Assembly: GCA_011043375.1 (NCBI GenBank)
Contig: DQYP01000303.1
Span: 1 to 10,639 of the forward strand
DNA: 10,639 bases
Direction of reading: 5' to 3'
DNA from: Thermotogaceae bacterium
GTDB lineage: Bacteria > Thermotogota > Thermotogae > B21-G9 > HyVt-16
Below the pieces are notes generated by a model. The model was given only the letters and a program-made list of their open reading frames with translations. It had not been told where the DNA came from and did no database searches. How positions within the stretch are numbered: position 1 is the first letter of the stretch; each line of letters starts with the position of its first letter. Below, piece by piece: positions 1 through 7,817 of the stretch. The position numbers and the translations under genes are program-made.

Positions 1-419
1 CACCATACCTCTAAAGATTAATTCTTCTGTTATCGGTCCGATAAGTACCGCTATTACTGTAAACAAAACTTTTTGAGAAAAATCGAGGTTCTTTATGTTA
101 AATCCAACGTAATTTTTATCATGAACCGGAAAAATTAACCCGATCAACATCATGAGTACGAATAATATTGGAAACACCTTTAAAGACCATAAAAAATCTC
201 TGAGAAAACCGTCTTTTTTAAACCATGCTGTCAATACTTTTCTATACTTTGCAATTATTGTGACTATTATTAGGGAGTACAAGTACCATATAAATGAGAC
301 TGTACTTATATGTTCAAAGTTTATAACCTCTGTTTTGGATGGTAACAAAACCAAAATCCCATGAAAATTATTTCGAAGACAATGAAAATCAAAATATCCT
401 TTAATCTTATTCTATTCAA
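1..419 (-). CDS. CPBP-family intramembrane metalloprotease (CAAX protease-like), partial at window edge, apparent frameshift near the N-terminus
   Basis: The reading frame that leaves the window at position 1 encodes two hydrophobic stretches and ends in GPITEELIFRGMV. This contains the EExxxR motif of CPBP/Abi-type glutamic intramembrane proteases; the later His motifs lie outside the window. The frame is open from about 411, but its first plausible starts (TTG at 354 or 348) have no ribosome binding site. A good site, GGAGGG at 431-426, precedes TTG at 419 by 6 nt. That frame gives a membrane-helix-like N-terminus (MNRIRLKDILIFIVFEIIF) and stops after about 33 codons. Joining the two frames around 350-360 would give a normal N-terminal helix, so I infer a one-base indel or a sequencing error. 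It lies 36 nt after uvrB in the same direction. Family members act in bacteriocin immunity or prenyl-protein processing; the substrate here is unknown. Family is fairly sure, start is not. Confidence 0.72.
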
Positions 420-455
420 AAGATTCCCTCCATCTTGATTATAACATCAAAAACC

Positions 456-2447
456 TCAATTAAAATTAGATTTTTTCAGCTCTAATATTCTATCCCTTAA
501 TTTTGCCGCATCCTCATACCTCAATTCACTTGCTGCCTTGTACATTTCCTCTTCAAGAAGTGAAATATAATCATCTATTTCCAAATTTTCACCCATTTTC
601 AAAACCATTTCAACTTCCTCTGAAAATTCCTCATATTTTGTTGATTCTTCAACCCTGAACTGTGCAAACATATCCTCGTCGAGAGGTTTAACCACACTTT
701 TTGGAGTTATGTTATGTTTAAGATTGTACTCCATTTGTTTCTTTCTACGCCTGTTAGTTTCATTGATTGCCCTTTTCATTGCATCAGTAACCTTATCAGC
801 GTATAGAATTACTTTACCATTGATATTCCTTGCAGCCCTTCCAATCGTTTGAATTAAAGTCGTTTCAGATCTCAAGAATCCCTCTGCATCTGCATCAAGA
901 ATAGCGACAAGTGAAACCTCTGGAAGATCCAATCCCTCACGCAATAAATTCACACCCACTACCACATCTATTTCACCACTTCGAAGTTTTCTCAGGACCT
1001 CAACCCTTTCAACTGATCCAAGCTCTGAATGAAGATATAAAGCCCTTATTCCCATTTCTCTTAAATAATCTGATAATCTCTCCGCCATCTTCTTTGTGAG
1101 GGTTGTTACCAATGCTTTCTCATTTCTAGATTTCACAACTCTTATCTCTTCCAGTAAGTTATCTATTTGATTTTCTGTAGGTCTTAAGATCACTTCTGGA
1201 TCGACCAATCCTGTTGGACGAATCAATTGCTCGACTATCTGGGAAGAAACTTCGTGTTCATAGTCCCCTGGAGTTGCCGAAACGAATATAATTTGTTTAA
1301 CTTTTCTAAGAAATTCTTCAAAGGTCAATGGCCTATTATCATAAGCGCTCGGGAGTCTAAAGCCATATTCCACTAAATTCTTCTTTCGAGATTTATCTCC
1401 ACGATGCATAGCTCTTAACTGGGGAATCGTTATGTGAGATTCGTCTATGAATACTATTAAATCTTCATCAAAATAGTCTAACAGCGTCCAAGGAGGTTCA
1501 CCGGGTCTTCTACCATCAAAATGACGTGAATAATTCTCAATTCCATTGCAGTAACCAAGCTCGGATAGCATCTCAATGTCCTGAAGTGTTCGTTGTTCTA
1601 TTCTCTGCGCTTCCAACAGCTTACCTTGACTTTTGAAATATGATATTTGATCTTTCAATTCTTTTTTTATCGATTCAATAGCAAGTTTTATCTTTTCATC
1701 GGTAGTTATGTATTCCTTCGCAGGATAAATTACTATCTTATCATATTCCTCCAATATCGATCTATTCAAAGGATCGAAGGAAAGTATTCTCTCAATTTCG
1801 TCGTCAAAGAATTCTATCCTTATACCAACTTCCTCGTACGAAGGAATTATTTCCAATATCTCGCCCTTCAATCTGAAGGCACCAGCTTTTGACAGGTCCT
1901 CAGTCCTTTCATATTGCATTTTCGAGAGTTTTTCGAGCAATTTTCTTCTTTTTATTTCTTCTCCAACGGCCAATCTTAAATTTAAGGATCTGAAATCATT
2001 TGGATCCCCAGATGCGTAGATACAAGAGACACTTGCTACAACTACTACATCGCGTCTGGTTAAAACGGATCTCAGTGTCGATAATCTCATCCGCATTATA
2101 ATATCGTTTATATCAGCGTTTTTTTCTATGTATAAATCTTTAGTGGGGACATAAGCTTCTGGTTGATAGTAATCGTAATAACTAATGAAAAATTCTATCT
2201 TATTCTCTGGAAAAAAACTCTTGAATTCCTTATATAACTGGGCAGCCAACGTTTTATTGGGAGATATCACAAGGGTAGGACGCTGCAATTTTTCTATGAC
2301 ATTGGCCATCGTGAAAGTTTTGCCAGAACCTGTCACACCCAATAGGGTTTGAAACCTATACCCCTTATTTATTCCTTCAACCAACTTTTCAATTGCCCTT
2401 GGTTGATCACCCATAGGGGTCATATCGCTTATCAATTTAAATCTCAC
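456..2447 (-). CDS. uvrB: Excinuclease ABC subunit B (UvrB)
   Basis: UvrB is the damage-verifying helicase-like subunit of nucleotide excision repair. It receives DNA from UvrA and recruits the nuclease UvrC in the cytoplasm. The 663 residues match the usual family length. Visible motifs are the N-terminal signature GDQPRAI (13-19), Walker A GVTGSGKT (37-44), the beta-hairpin motif YYDYYQPEAYVP (90-101) that clamps DNA, the Walker B DESH box (335-338), helicase motif VI QTIGRAAR (533-540), and a C-terminal UVR domain (about 626-659) that binds UvrC. All key residues are present and the frame is intact. The start is GTG at 2447, one base after the stop of the upstream lipoprotein gene; GGGAGG lies about 12 nt upstream inside that gene. 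A housekeeping repair gene behind a protease and a lipoprotein suggests co-transcription rather than a shared function. Confidence 0.98.
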   Translation of the reverse strand: MRFKLISDMTPMGDQPRAIEKLVEGINKGYRFQTLLGVTGSGKTFTMANVIEKLQRPTLVISPNKTLAAQLYKEFKSFFPENKIEFFISYYDYYQPEAYVPTKDLYIEKNADINDIIMRMRLSTLRSVLTRRDVVVVASVSCIYASGDPNDFRSLNLRLAVGEEIKRRKLLEKLSKMQYERTEDLSKAGAFRLKGEILEIIPSYEEVGIRIEFFDDEIERILSFDPLNRSILEEYDKIVIYPAKEYITTDEKIKLAIESIKKELKDQISYFKSQGKLLEAQRIEQRTLQDIEMLSELGYCNGIENYSRHFDGRRPGEPPWTLLDYFDEDLIVFIDESHITIPQLRAMHRGDKSRKKNLVEYGFRLPSAYDNRPLTFEEFLRKVKQIIFVSATPGDYEHEVSSQIVEQLIRPTGLVDPEVILRPTENQIDNLLEEIRVVKSRNEKALVTTLTKKMAERLSDYLREMGIRALYLHSELGSVERVEVLRKLRSGEIDVVVGVNLLREGLDLPEVSLVAILDADAEGFLRSETTLIQTIGRAARNINGKVILYADKVTDAMKRAINETNRRRKKQMEYNLKHNITPKSVVKPLDEDMFAQFRVEESTKYEEFSEEVEMVLKMGENLEIDDYISLLEEEMYKAASELRYEDAAKLRDRILELKKSNFN

Positions 2448-2448
2448 T

Positions 2449-3006
2449 CTATTCTATAACCTCCCTTAAATTCTCAGTGAAAGCATCAGAAGGAAGTTGT
2501 TCCAGGAGTTCTTTGAGATTGTCGATTTGATTTTCCATGAAGTATCCCATTGCCAAAAGTTTCATACAATCCAACCATTTTATTTCCCTTTGAGGAAGTG
2601 ATTGAAACTTGTAGGATTCATCTACTAACTTGCTAAAATCTTGCGCTGCAAAAATCAAGTTATTCCAGTCTGAAGTTTCCCAAGCTGTTATCAGTAATCC
2701 AAGATAAGCATCAGCGTTCTGATGATTGTAAAATAGCGATTTATGAAAATAATCTTCAGCAGTTGAATACATTCCTTTCAGTAAACCTACCCACCCAAAC
2801 CCTTCAGAAGCTTCCGATAACTCAATGGGATTGCTTGAATTATTCATAATTATTATAAAATAATTTTCAGCGGAATTTAAGTCTCCATTTTTTAAACTTC
2901 TATACCCTTCATCCAGATAATTTACTGGGCCACTGCAACTCCATAGAAACAGTAAGGATAAAAATAAGGCAAAAACAATTAAAAAAGATCTCAGCTTTAG
3001 TCTCAA
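2449..3006 (-). CDS. Small exported lipoprotein with TPR-like repeats
   Basis: The 185-residue protein opens with a basic stretch and a hydrophobic helix (about 8-21), followed by LWSC with Cys24. This fits a type II signal peptide, although Trp at -2 of the lipobox is unusual. The rest is helical. YLDEGYRSLKNGDLNSAENY (30-49) and the segment around 69-105, with paired Gly/Ala positions and AEDYF, look like two degenerate TPR units. TPR lipoproteins usually scaffold envelope complexes; no enzyme motif is seen. The start is TTG at 3006, overlapping the protease stop as TTGA. Its ribosome binding site GAGGTGGTGG lies inside the last protease codons, so the two are probably translationally coupled. 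A role as membrane partner or chaperone of the protease is inference from position only. Confidence 0.82.
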   Translation of the reverse strand: MRLKLRSFLIVFALFLSLLFLWSCSGPVNYLDEGYRSLKNGDLNSAENYFIIIMNNSSNPIELSEASEGFGWVGLLKGMYSTAEDYFHKSLFYNHQNADAYLGLLITAWETSDWNNLIFAAQDFSKLVDESYKFQSLPQREIKWLDCMKLLAMGYFMENQIDNLKELLEQLPSDAFTENLREVIE

Positions 3007-5189
3007 TTTCCACCACCTCTCGATGAGAGTGGTTCAATAGTTTCGTCGCTAGGATTAAATAGATACTCATCGAACAGAATAACATCATCCTGAGCAAACA
3101 TGTAATAAACTCCTTCTCTTTGCTTTTTAATTTGTGAATTCGGTTTTTCATCGAATCCATACTCAACAACGGTTATCAACACTTTACTACTAACCAAGCT
3201 TTTCTGAGAGATCAATGAAAAGACTTCGAAAGTCTTGGAATAGCATTTTTTATGTCCAATCGAATCCTGCACAGTTATATTCAAAGTAGTTGGCCCTTTC
3301 AACGGTTCCACGTAAACAGAAAGAATGCCATGTTCTTCATCGAAAGCATGGGTAACTGTTGAATCACAATTCACATCGATATTCACCGGCAATTGATCGG
3401 AAAAAATCTGAAATTTCAACAGATTTGAATTCCCGTATATCAAGTAATCTGGAACCATTACCTCATTTATACTGATATTAGGTGGTATGGTTGTAAAGCT
3501 CCAGATAGGGCTGCTACTGATTCCACCTTTTCCATCGTTTGCTATTATCTTCCAGTAATATTGAGTATCATAGTTAAGATCATCAATATGATAACTAGAT
3601 GATGCATAGTTTGATTCAATCAAAGGTAGGTTTTCACTATCTACTCCAAAATAAATGTCGTATTTCAGTATATCTCCATCTGGATCATCACATTTCCATG
3701 AAAGAGTGACACTCGTTGGAACATCATTTTCCAAATCACTCGGTGAAGGCGAGAATGGCTCAATTGGTTTATCGTTGAAAGATAAATCAATGTTTATATC
3801 ATCGCCAATTTCTTCAATGTTTCTAACCAATATACCAGAATAATCCTGGTAATAATTACTACTTGGTGAAGTTAACGGTGTAAACGCTGTCTTATTTTCC
3901 ACACCTGGGAAAGGGTCATAAGAGTCACCAAGATTATTTTTCTTTTCGAGATCAAAATTTCCATCTGATTGCTCAAGAGCGACCATATAATGCCCTGATG
4001 GATCCAATCCTGGGTACCATTCTTCAGTGTTATCGTACTTGTTCTCATCAATATGGTAGATGAGTAATCCCGATTCAGGAAGATAAGAATCGAATCCTTC
4101 CAGTTGTCTATTTTCCATTAAAAAATATTCCTTAGAATTTCCAAAGTCATCTTTATATATTGCTATCAAATTCCCTTCTTTCATCACTGGTGGAAGTAAT
4201 TCATTGATTTGACCCTCATTCAATATCTCTGCATTATACCATCCAGTTTGGAGCTTACACCAAGCGTCGAATCCCGCTGGTGAGCCTCCCATTTGGTTTT
4301 CACCATTCCAGGCTCCGTATGCCATTAGTGACCATTTGCCCAATCCGTAAGAACTCTTATCTTTATCGTAAAGGTCTGGTAAGCCTAATACATGTCCCAT
4401 CTCATGACAGTAAACCCCTATTGTCATATCATTAGGTTCTTTCCAAAGCTCTGGTTCCATTGCGTAAGATTTGGCATAAACTCCATCGACAGATTTAGGG
4501 AAGATTGACCATTCGTGACTCCAAATATCTGTCATTCTACCAGTGAATTCTGCTCCCGGACCCGCATGAACAACAAGTAACATATCTATATAACCATCTT
4601 TATCGTTGTCATATTTCGAAAAATCAACGTAAGGATCAGCAACTTCTATGGCATCTTCAACAAGTTTCTGAGCATTCTCAGGGTAATCCCCAAGACCATA
4701 GTTATCATTAACATAATATGAATAATCATTCGGAGCTCTAAACCAACCATAAATATCCATGACTAAATTTATCTTTCCTCTTGATATCCACGAATAGTAT
4801 TCTTTAATGCTTCCTCTGTTGGTACTACCAGAATACTTGGCGGTCCAATTCAACCCTATAGAGTTTGCAAGGTCCTCAAAAAAAGACTTTTCAACCTGAT
4901 GTGGATTATCTGAAAAATCCACTAAAAGCATCACTGCGCGAATGGTACCCGTTAAACCCTTTTCCTGAACTCTCAGAACATCACGTTTGAGTACAGTATC
5001 GAACACAATTTTCAGGTCTTTAGTTTCACCAGCACTGAAAGCATGCTGAGGAACTTGCAGTACGCCTTTTGCAATTTTATCCAAAAGTTCAGGATGCGGT
5101 GGCATCGAAGAAACAACGGTGGGAGAAAACAAAAGCACAAGAAGCAGAAATACGAACAATTCTCCAACCACTTCAAATCTTCTTCTCAA
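3003..5189 (-). CDS. Secreted M6-family (immune inhibitor A-like) zinc metalloprotease with fibronectin type III domain
   Basis: This 728-residue exported endopeptidase has a signal peptide (basic RRR, hydrophobic core about 10-25, likely cleavage near Ser27/Ser28). The catalytic domain follows. It carries the zinc motif HEMGHVLGLPD (His262, Glu263, His266, Asp272), a downstream Met-turn SLMAYGAW (Met289), and an EF-hand-like calcium loop DNDKDGYID (194-202). These are typical of the M6 family. A fibronectin type III domain spans about 476-567, with WSFTT closing it, and a beta-rich tail runs to the end. No sortase motif or C-terminal anchor is visible, so release or association with the outer sheath is possible. 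The start is TTG at 5189, supported by GAGGTGAT about 6 nt upstream. The gene follows a hairpin and is overlapped by the lipoprotein gene. It likely degrades extracellular protein for nutrition; the substrate is unknown. Confidence 0.93.
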   Translation of the reverse strand: MRRRFEVVGELFVFLLLVLLFSPTVVSSMPPHPELLDKIAKGVLQVPQHAFSAGETKDLKIVFDTVLKRDVLRVQEKGLTGTIRAVMLLVDFSDNPHQVEKSFFEDLANSIGLNWTAKYSGSTNRGSIKEYYSWISRGKINLVMDIYGWFRAPNDYSYYVNDNYGLGDYPENAQKLVEDAIEVADPYVDFSKYDNDKDGYIDMLLVVHAGPGAEFTGRMTDIWSHEWSIFPKSVDGVYAKSYAMEPELWKEPNDMTIGVYCHEMGHVLGLPDLYDKDKSSYGLGKWSLMAYGAWNGENQMGGSPAGFDAWCKLQTGWYNAEILNEGQINELLPPVMKEGNLIAIYKDDFGNSKEYFLMENRQLEGFDSYLPESGLLIYHIDENKYDNTEEWYPGLDPSGHYMVALEQSDGNFDLEKKNNLGDSYDPFPGVENKTAFTPLTSPSSNYYQDYSGILVRNIEEIGDDINIDLSFNDKPIEPFSPSPSDLENDVPTSVTLSWKCDDPDGDILKYDIYFGVDSENLPLIESNYASSSYHIDDLNYDTQYYWKIIANDGKGGISSSPIWSFTTIPPNISINEVMVPDYLIYGNSNLLKFQIFSDQLPVNIDVNCDSTVTHAFDEEHGILSVYVEPLKGPTTLNITVQDSIGHKKCYSKTFEVFSLISQKSLVSSKVLITVVEYGFDEKPNSQIKKQREGVYYMFAQDDVILFDEYLFNPSDETIEPLSSRGGGN

Positions 5190-5209
5190 TGGAAATCACC
5201 TCATAGAAA

Positions 5210-5233
5210 ATACCACCACATTTGTGGTGGTAT
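5210..5233 (-). terminator. Hairpin between ferritin-like gene and M6 protease gene; terminator or attenuator
   Basis: A perfect 10-bp inverted repeat (ATACCACCAC / GTGGTGGTAT) with a 4-nt loop lies 15 nt past the ferritin-like stop. On the minus strand it is followed by only a short T run (TTTTCT), then the protease ribosome binding site. The stem is strong but the T tract weak, so partial termination, attenuation or mRNA end protection are all possible. Confidence 0.55.
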
Positions 5234-5237
5234 CTCT

Positions 5238-5259
5238 CTTGAAAAAATCATTTTTCAAG
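5238..5259 (-). repeat. AT-rich inverted repeat spanning the ferritin-like stop codon
   Basis: CTTGAAAAA and TTTTTCAAG form a 9-bp stem with a 4-nt loop that contains the stop codon of the ferritin-like gene. It sits 4 nt before the stronger hairpin at 5210-5233, so the transcript could fold two tandem hairpins here. Confidence 0.45.
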
Positions 5260-5709
5260 TTCACTCAAAAGCTTAGATAAATCTGCTAAATGACTTTTCT
5301 CCTCTTTTATTATCTCATCGATTATGGTTTTATCAGGTACCAAAGCTTCTATCTCATCGTAGAATATGATACTATCTTTTTCAACATCTATGGCCATTTT
5401 CAAGGCATCTTCTATCTTCTCCGGGATTTCGTTCGTGTTGATTTTGGGAAATATTGAAACCTGAGCAAATGAGGTCAGATAACCCTTTACTTCTTCATTA
5501 GCCCAAGTCGATAATTCTACTGGACTGATATTCCTGTATTTTTCCAGAAGTGATCTGAAGGTATCGATATGATCCCTTTCTTGTTCAGCCAGTCTGATGA
5601 ACACTTTTGATAACTCATTATCCACTTTTTTGGAAAGTTTTGAATAGAACTCATATCCAGCAGCTTCAATTTTCACAGCAACATCGATCAAATCAATCAA
5701 ATCTAACAT
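5248..5709 (-). CDS. Ferritin-like di-iron protein (rubrerythrin-type four-helix domain, no rubredoxin domain)
   Basis: The 153-residue, all-helical protein has the paired metal-binding pattern of the ferritin-like superfamily. Helix 1 carries Glu15 and Glu20, helix 2 has ERDH (Glu44, His47), helix 3 has Glu110 in AIDVEKDSIIFY, and helix 4 has EEKSH (Glu137, His140). Two ExxH motifs plus further glutamates fit a di-iron site as in rubrerythrins, which reduce peroxide or handle iron. The C-terminal rubredoxin-like Cys4 domain of classical rubrerythrin is absent, so electrons would have to come from another protein. The ATG at 5709 follows GGGGGTG by 8 nt and lies 21 nt after fprA. With fprA next to it, a role in oxygen or peroxide defence is a reasonable inference. 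Simple iron binding cannot be excluded. Confidence 0.85.
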   Translation of the reverse strand: MLDLIDLIDVAVKIEAAGYEFYSKLSKKVDNELSKVFIRLAEQERDHIDTFRSLLEKYRNISPVELSTWANEEVKGYLTSFAQVSIFPKINTNEIPEKIEDALKMAIDVEKDSIIFYDEIEALVPDKTIIDEIIKEEKSHLADLSKLLSELEK

Positions 5710-5730
5710 TAAAAAACACCCCCATTTTCA

Positions 5731-6912
5731 TTAAATTTTCATCAAGTTCTTATGTTTTTCATGTAAATTCTCCACTAATTCATCCAATTCTTTTAAATCT
5801 GAATCCTTTGGATACCCTTTTATCAAAACTGGTTCAAGAAACTCCACTTTTAAATTAGTCAACAATTGTTTGGTTTGATCCACTATTTTACTCCCCCAGC
5901 CATAGGAACTTATCAACGAAATGAATCTCGTTTTTGGCCTGAGTGCGTTCAACAGAAATACAACATTCGCAGCATAAGGATGTAAGCCGGTCAGAACTGT
6001 TGGTGAGGCAACAATAACCGTGGCAGCATCTACAAGGGCCATGGCTATTTCTCCAAGATCGCTCACAGTCAAGTTAAAAGGTTTGACAATTATATTTTTT
6101 CCCTCAAGTTTCTTTATCAGATATTCCACTGCTACCTTTGTACTGTCGTGCATTGAGACATAAACTATAACCACTTCATTTTTTACCTCATCTGAAATCC
6201 AATCTTTATAGGCATTGATTATAAATTCAGGATCATCGTAAATCGGTCCATGGCTCGGTGCTACGATTCTGATATCGTACTCGTTCAACCTCTTCAGATG
6301 ATTTTTTATCATATTTCTAAAAGGCATCATTATTTCAGCGTAATATCTCTTTGCAGACTCATAAACCTTTGGTTCCTTCGAAGCAAATAATTGACTCGTT
6401 GCTAAATGAGAGCCTAAAAAATCACAGCTGAAAAGTATACCATCTTCCCTTAAGTAGGTGAACATAGTTTCAGGCCAGTGAACCCACGATGCTAGTATAA
6501 ACTCAAGTGTCTTATTTCCTAATGATAAAGTGTCTCTATCGTCTACAATTAAAAATTTTCCATCTTCAATCATCAAGAGATCTTTTAAAAAGCCTTTGCA
6601 TTTTTGATTTGTGACCACTTTAGCCATTGGAAACTTCTCCAGCAATGTAGGTATAGCCCCCGAATGGTCCTGTTCAGCGTGGTTTGAGATTATATAATCG
6701 ATCCTGTCCAAACCGATCTCTTCCAAATTTCCTAACAATTCGTGAACTTTTGAAGGATCCACAGAATCTACCAATGCCGTTTTTTCACTACCAATTACAA
6801 CATAGGAATTGTATGTGGTTCCATCCGGTAATGGTATGAGTTCATCGAAAAGTCTTCTATCCCAATGACGCGAACCAACATAATAAACACTATCAGTTAT
6901 TTTTTTTGCCAT
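5731..6912 (-). CDS. fprA: FprA-type flavodiiron protein (oxygen / nitric oxide reductase)
   Basis: A-type flavoproteins reduce O2 to water (some reduce NO) in the cytoplasm of anaerobes, taking electrons from rubredoxin or similar carriers. The 393 residues show the two expected domains. The N-terminal metallo-beta-lactamase domain carries the di-iron ligands: NHAEQDH (His78, Glu80, Asp82, His83), His145 in WVHWPETM, Asp164 in SCDFLGSH, and His221 in PSHGPIYD. The flavodoxin domain (about 246-390) has the FMN phosphate loop SMHDST (253-258) and the flavin-contacting segments SPTVLTG (303-309) and SYGWGS (336-341). All ligands are present. There is no C-terminal rubredoxin or flavin reductase extension, so this is the minimal class. 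The start ATG at 6912 follows AGGGTGAT closely. It sits 35 nt after degV and 21 nt before the ferritin-like gene. Confidence 0.96.
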   Translation of the reverse strand: MAKKITDSVYYVGSRHWDRRLFDELIPLPDGTTYNSYVVIGSEKTALVDSVDPSKVHELLGNLEEIGLDRIDYIISNHAEQDHSGAIPTLLEKFPMAKVVTNQKCKGFLKDLLMIEDGKFLIVDDRDTLSLGNKTLEFILASWVHWPETMFTYLREDGILFSCDFLGSHLATSQLFASKEPKVYESAKRYYAEIMMPFRNMIKNHLKRLNEYDIRIVAPSHGPIYDDPEFIINAYKDWISDEVKNEVVIVYVSMHDSTKVAVEYLIKKLEGKNIIVKPFNLTVSDLGEIAMALVDAATVIVASPTVLTGLHPYAANVVFLLNALRPKTRFISLISSYGWGSKIVDQTKQLLTNLKVEFLEPVLIKGYPKDSDLKELDELVENLHEKHKNLMKI

Positions 6913-6947
6913 GATTGATCACCCTTTTCATAAGAATTTATCATCGA

Positions 6948-7817
6948 TTAGTCTGATATCAACTCTATGGCAACTCCAGCTGTTCCCGGACCAACATGTG
7001 TGGTTATAACTTTTCCCATCAAAGATGTTGGTAAAACCTCGGTGATTTCATAATCTTTGGATAATCTCTCTGCTATTTCTTCAGCTTCTTTTGGAGCTGC
7101 TGCACTCACTGGCATCAGTTTCAATTTTGAACCTTTTGGTATCAACTCATTGACCTTTGATGCAAGCATTTCCAGTGCTCTCTTCGTTCCACGAACTTTT
7201 CCAAATGGTACTAACCCACCTTCTTCATCTATGAAAACCCCTATTTTTAGTTTCAACATACCCCCAATAAATCCTTGAATCTTGGATACTCTTCCTCCTT
7301 TGACCAAGAAATCAAAATTAGATACATAGAACGCTGCATAGAATCTCCTGTCTCGGACATTATTGTCTATTGTTTCTATTGTTTCCTCATAACTCAATCC
7401 TTGCTCCAACAATCTGGCTGTCTTTAATGCTATCAAGCCAAGAGCTGCGGACGCGACTTTGGTGTCTACTACATGAATTGGAATATTAAAATTCTTCGAT
7501 GCCAGAGAAGCAGAATTGTAGGTTCCAGAAAGTTTTGTAGAAATACACAATACGATTATCTTCTCATAACCTTCATCGATGAATTTCCTATAGAGCTCTT
7601 CAAAATCTAACGGAGAAGGTTGAGAAGTCTTTGGAAGATTTTCGGCCTCTGATATTCTCTTATAAAAATCTTGTATCTCATTACGGTTCCATGTATCTTC
7701 CTCAACATCACCATTGGGCCATATGATTTTCAATGGTGCTATTGAAATGTCATATCTCCTTGCGAGATCTTCAGGAATATCCGCGGTACTATCTGCAATT
7801 ATCTTAACTCTCTCCAT
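6948..7817 (-). CDS. DegV family fatty-acid-binding protein (FakB-like)
   Basis: DegV/FakB proteins bind a fatty acid and present it to the kinase FakA for phosphorylation, feeding exogenous or recycled acyl chains into phospholipids. The 289 residues match the family length. The N-terminal DegV signature is ADSTADIP (8-15), followed by TSQPSP (64-69), the SGTYNSA loop (97-103), NFDFLVKGGRVSK (167-179) and the C-terminal ligand-binding THVGPGT (273-279). ATG at 7817 is preceded by GGAGGTG (7830-7824) at 6 nt, inside the end of the phosphatase gene. The two genes overlap by 14 nt, which implies translational coupling. No fakA is in the window. Family assignment is firm; the lipid specificity is not visible. 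Confidence 0.95.
   Translation of the reverse strand: MERVKIIADSTADIPEDLARRYDISIAPLKIIWPNGDVEEDTWNRNEIQDFYKRISEAENLPKTSQPSPLDFEELYRKFIDEGYEKIIVLCISTKLSGTYNSASLASKNFNIPIHVVDTKVASAALGLIALKTARLLEQGLSYEETIETIDNNVRDRRFYAAFYVSNFDFLVKGGRVSKIQGFIGGMLKLKIGVFIDEEGGLVPFGKVRGTKRALEMLASKVNELIPKGSKLKLMPVSAAAPKEAEEIAERLSKDYEITEVLPTSLMGKVITTHVGPGTAGVAIELISD

Noticed and set aside
152..364. Plus-strand 70-codon open frame
   Set aside because: It lies antisense to the CPBP protease frame, which carries a recognisable EExxxR motif; no ribosome binding site or family signal is seen.
438..443. TATAAT with extended TG just before the CPBP gene, as a promoter
   Set aside because: No -35 box is found at a usual distance, and transcription would begin at the ribosome binding site itself.
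2909..3169. Minus-strand 86-codon open frame across the protease-lipoprotein junction
   Set aside because: It overlaps both genes in another frame; the overlapping genes have domain, signal-peptide and ribosome binding site support.
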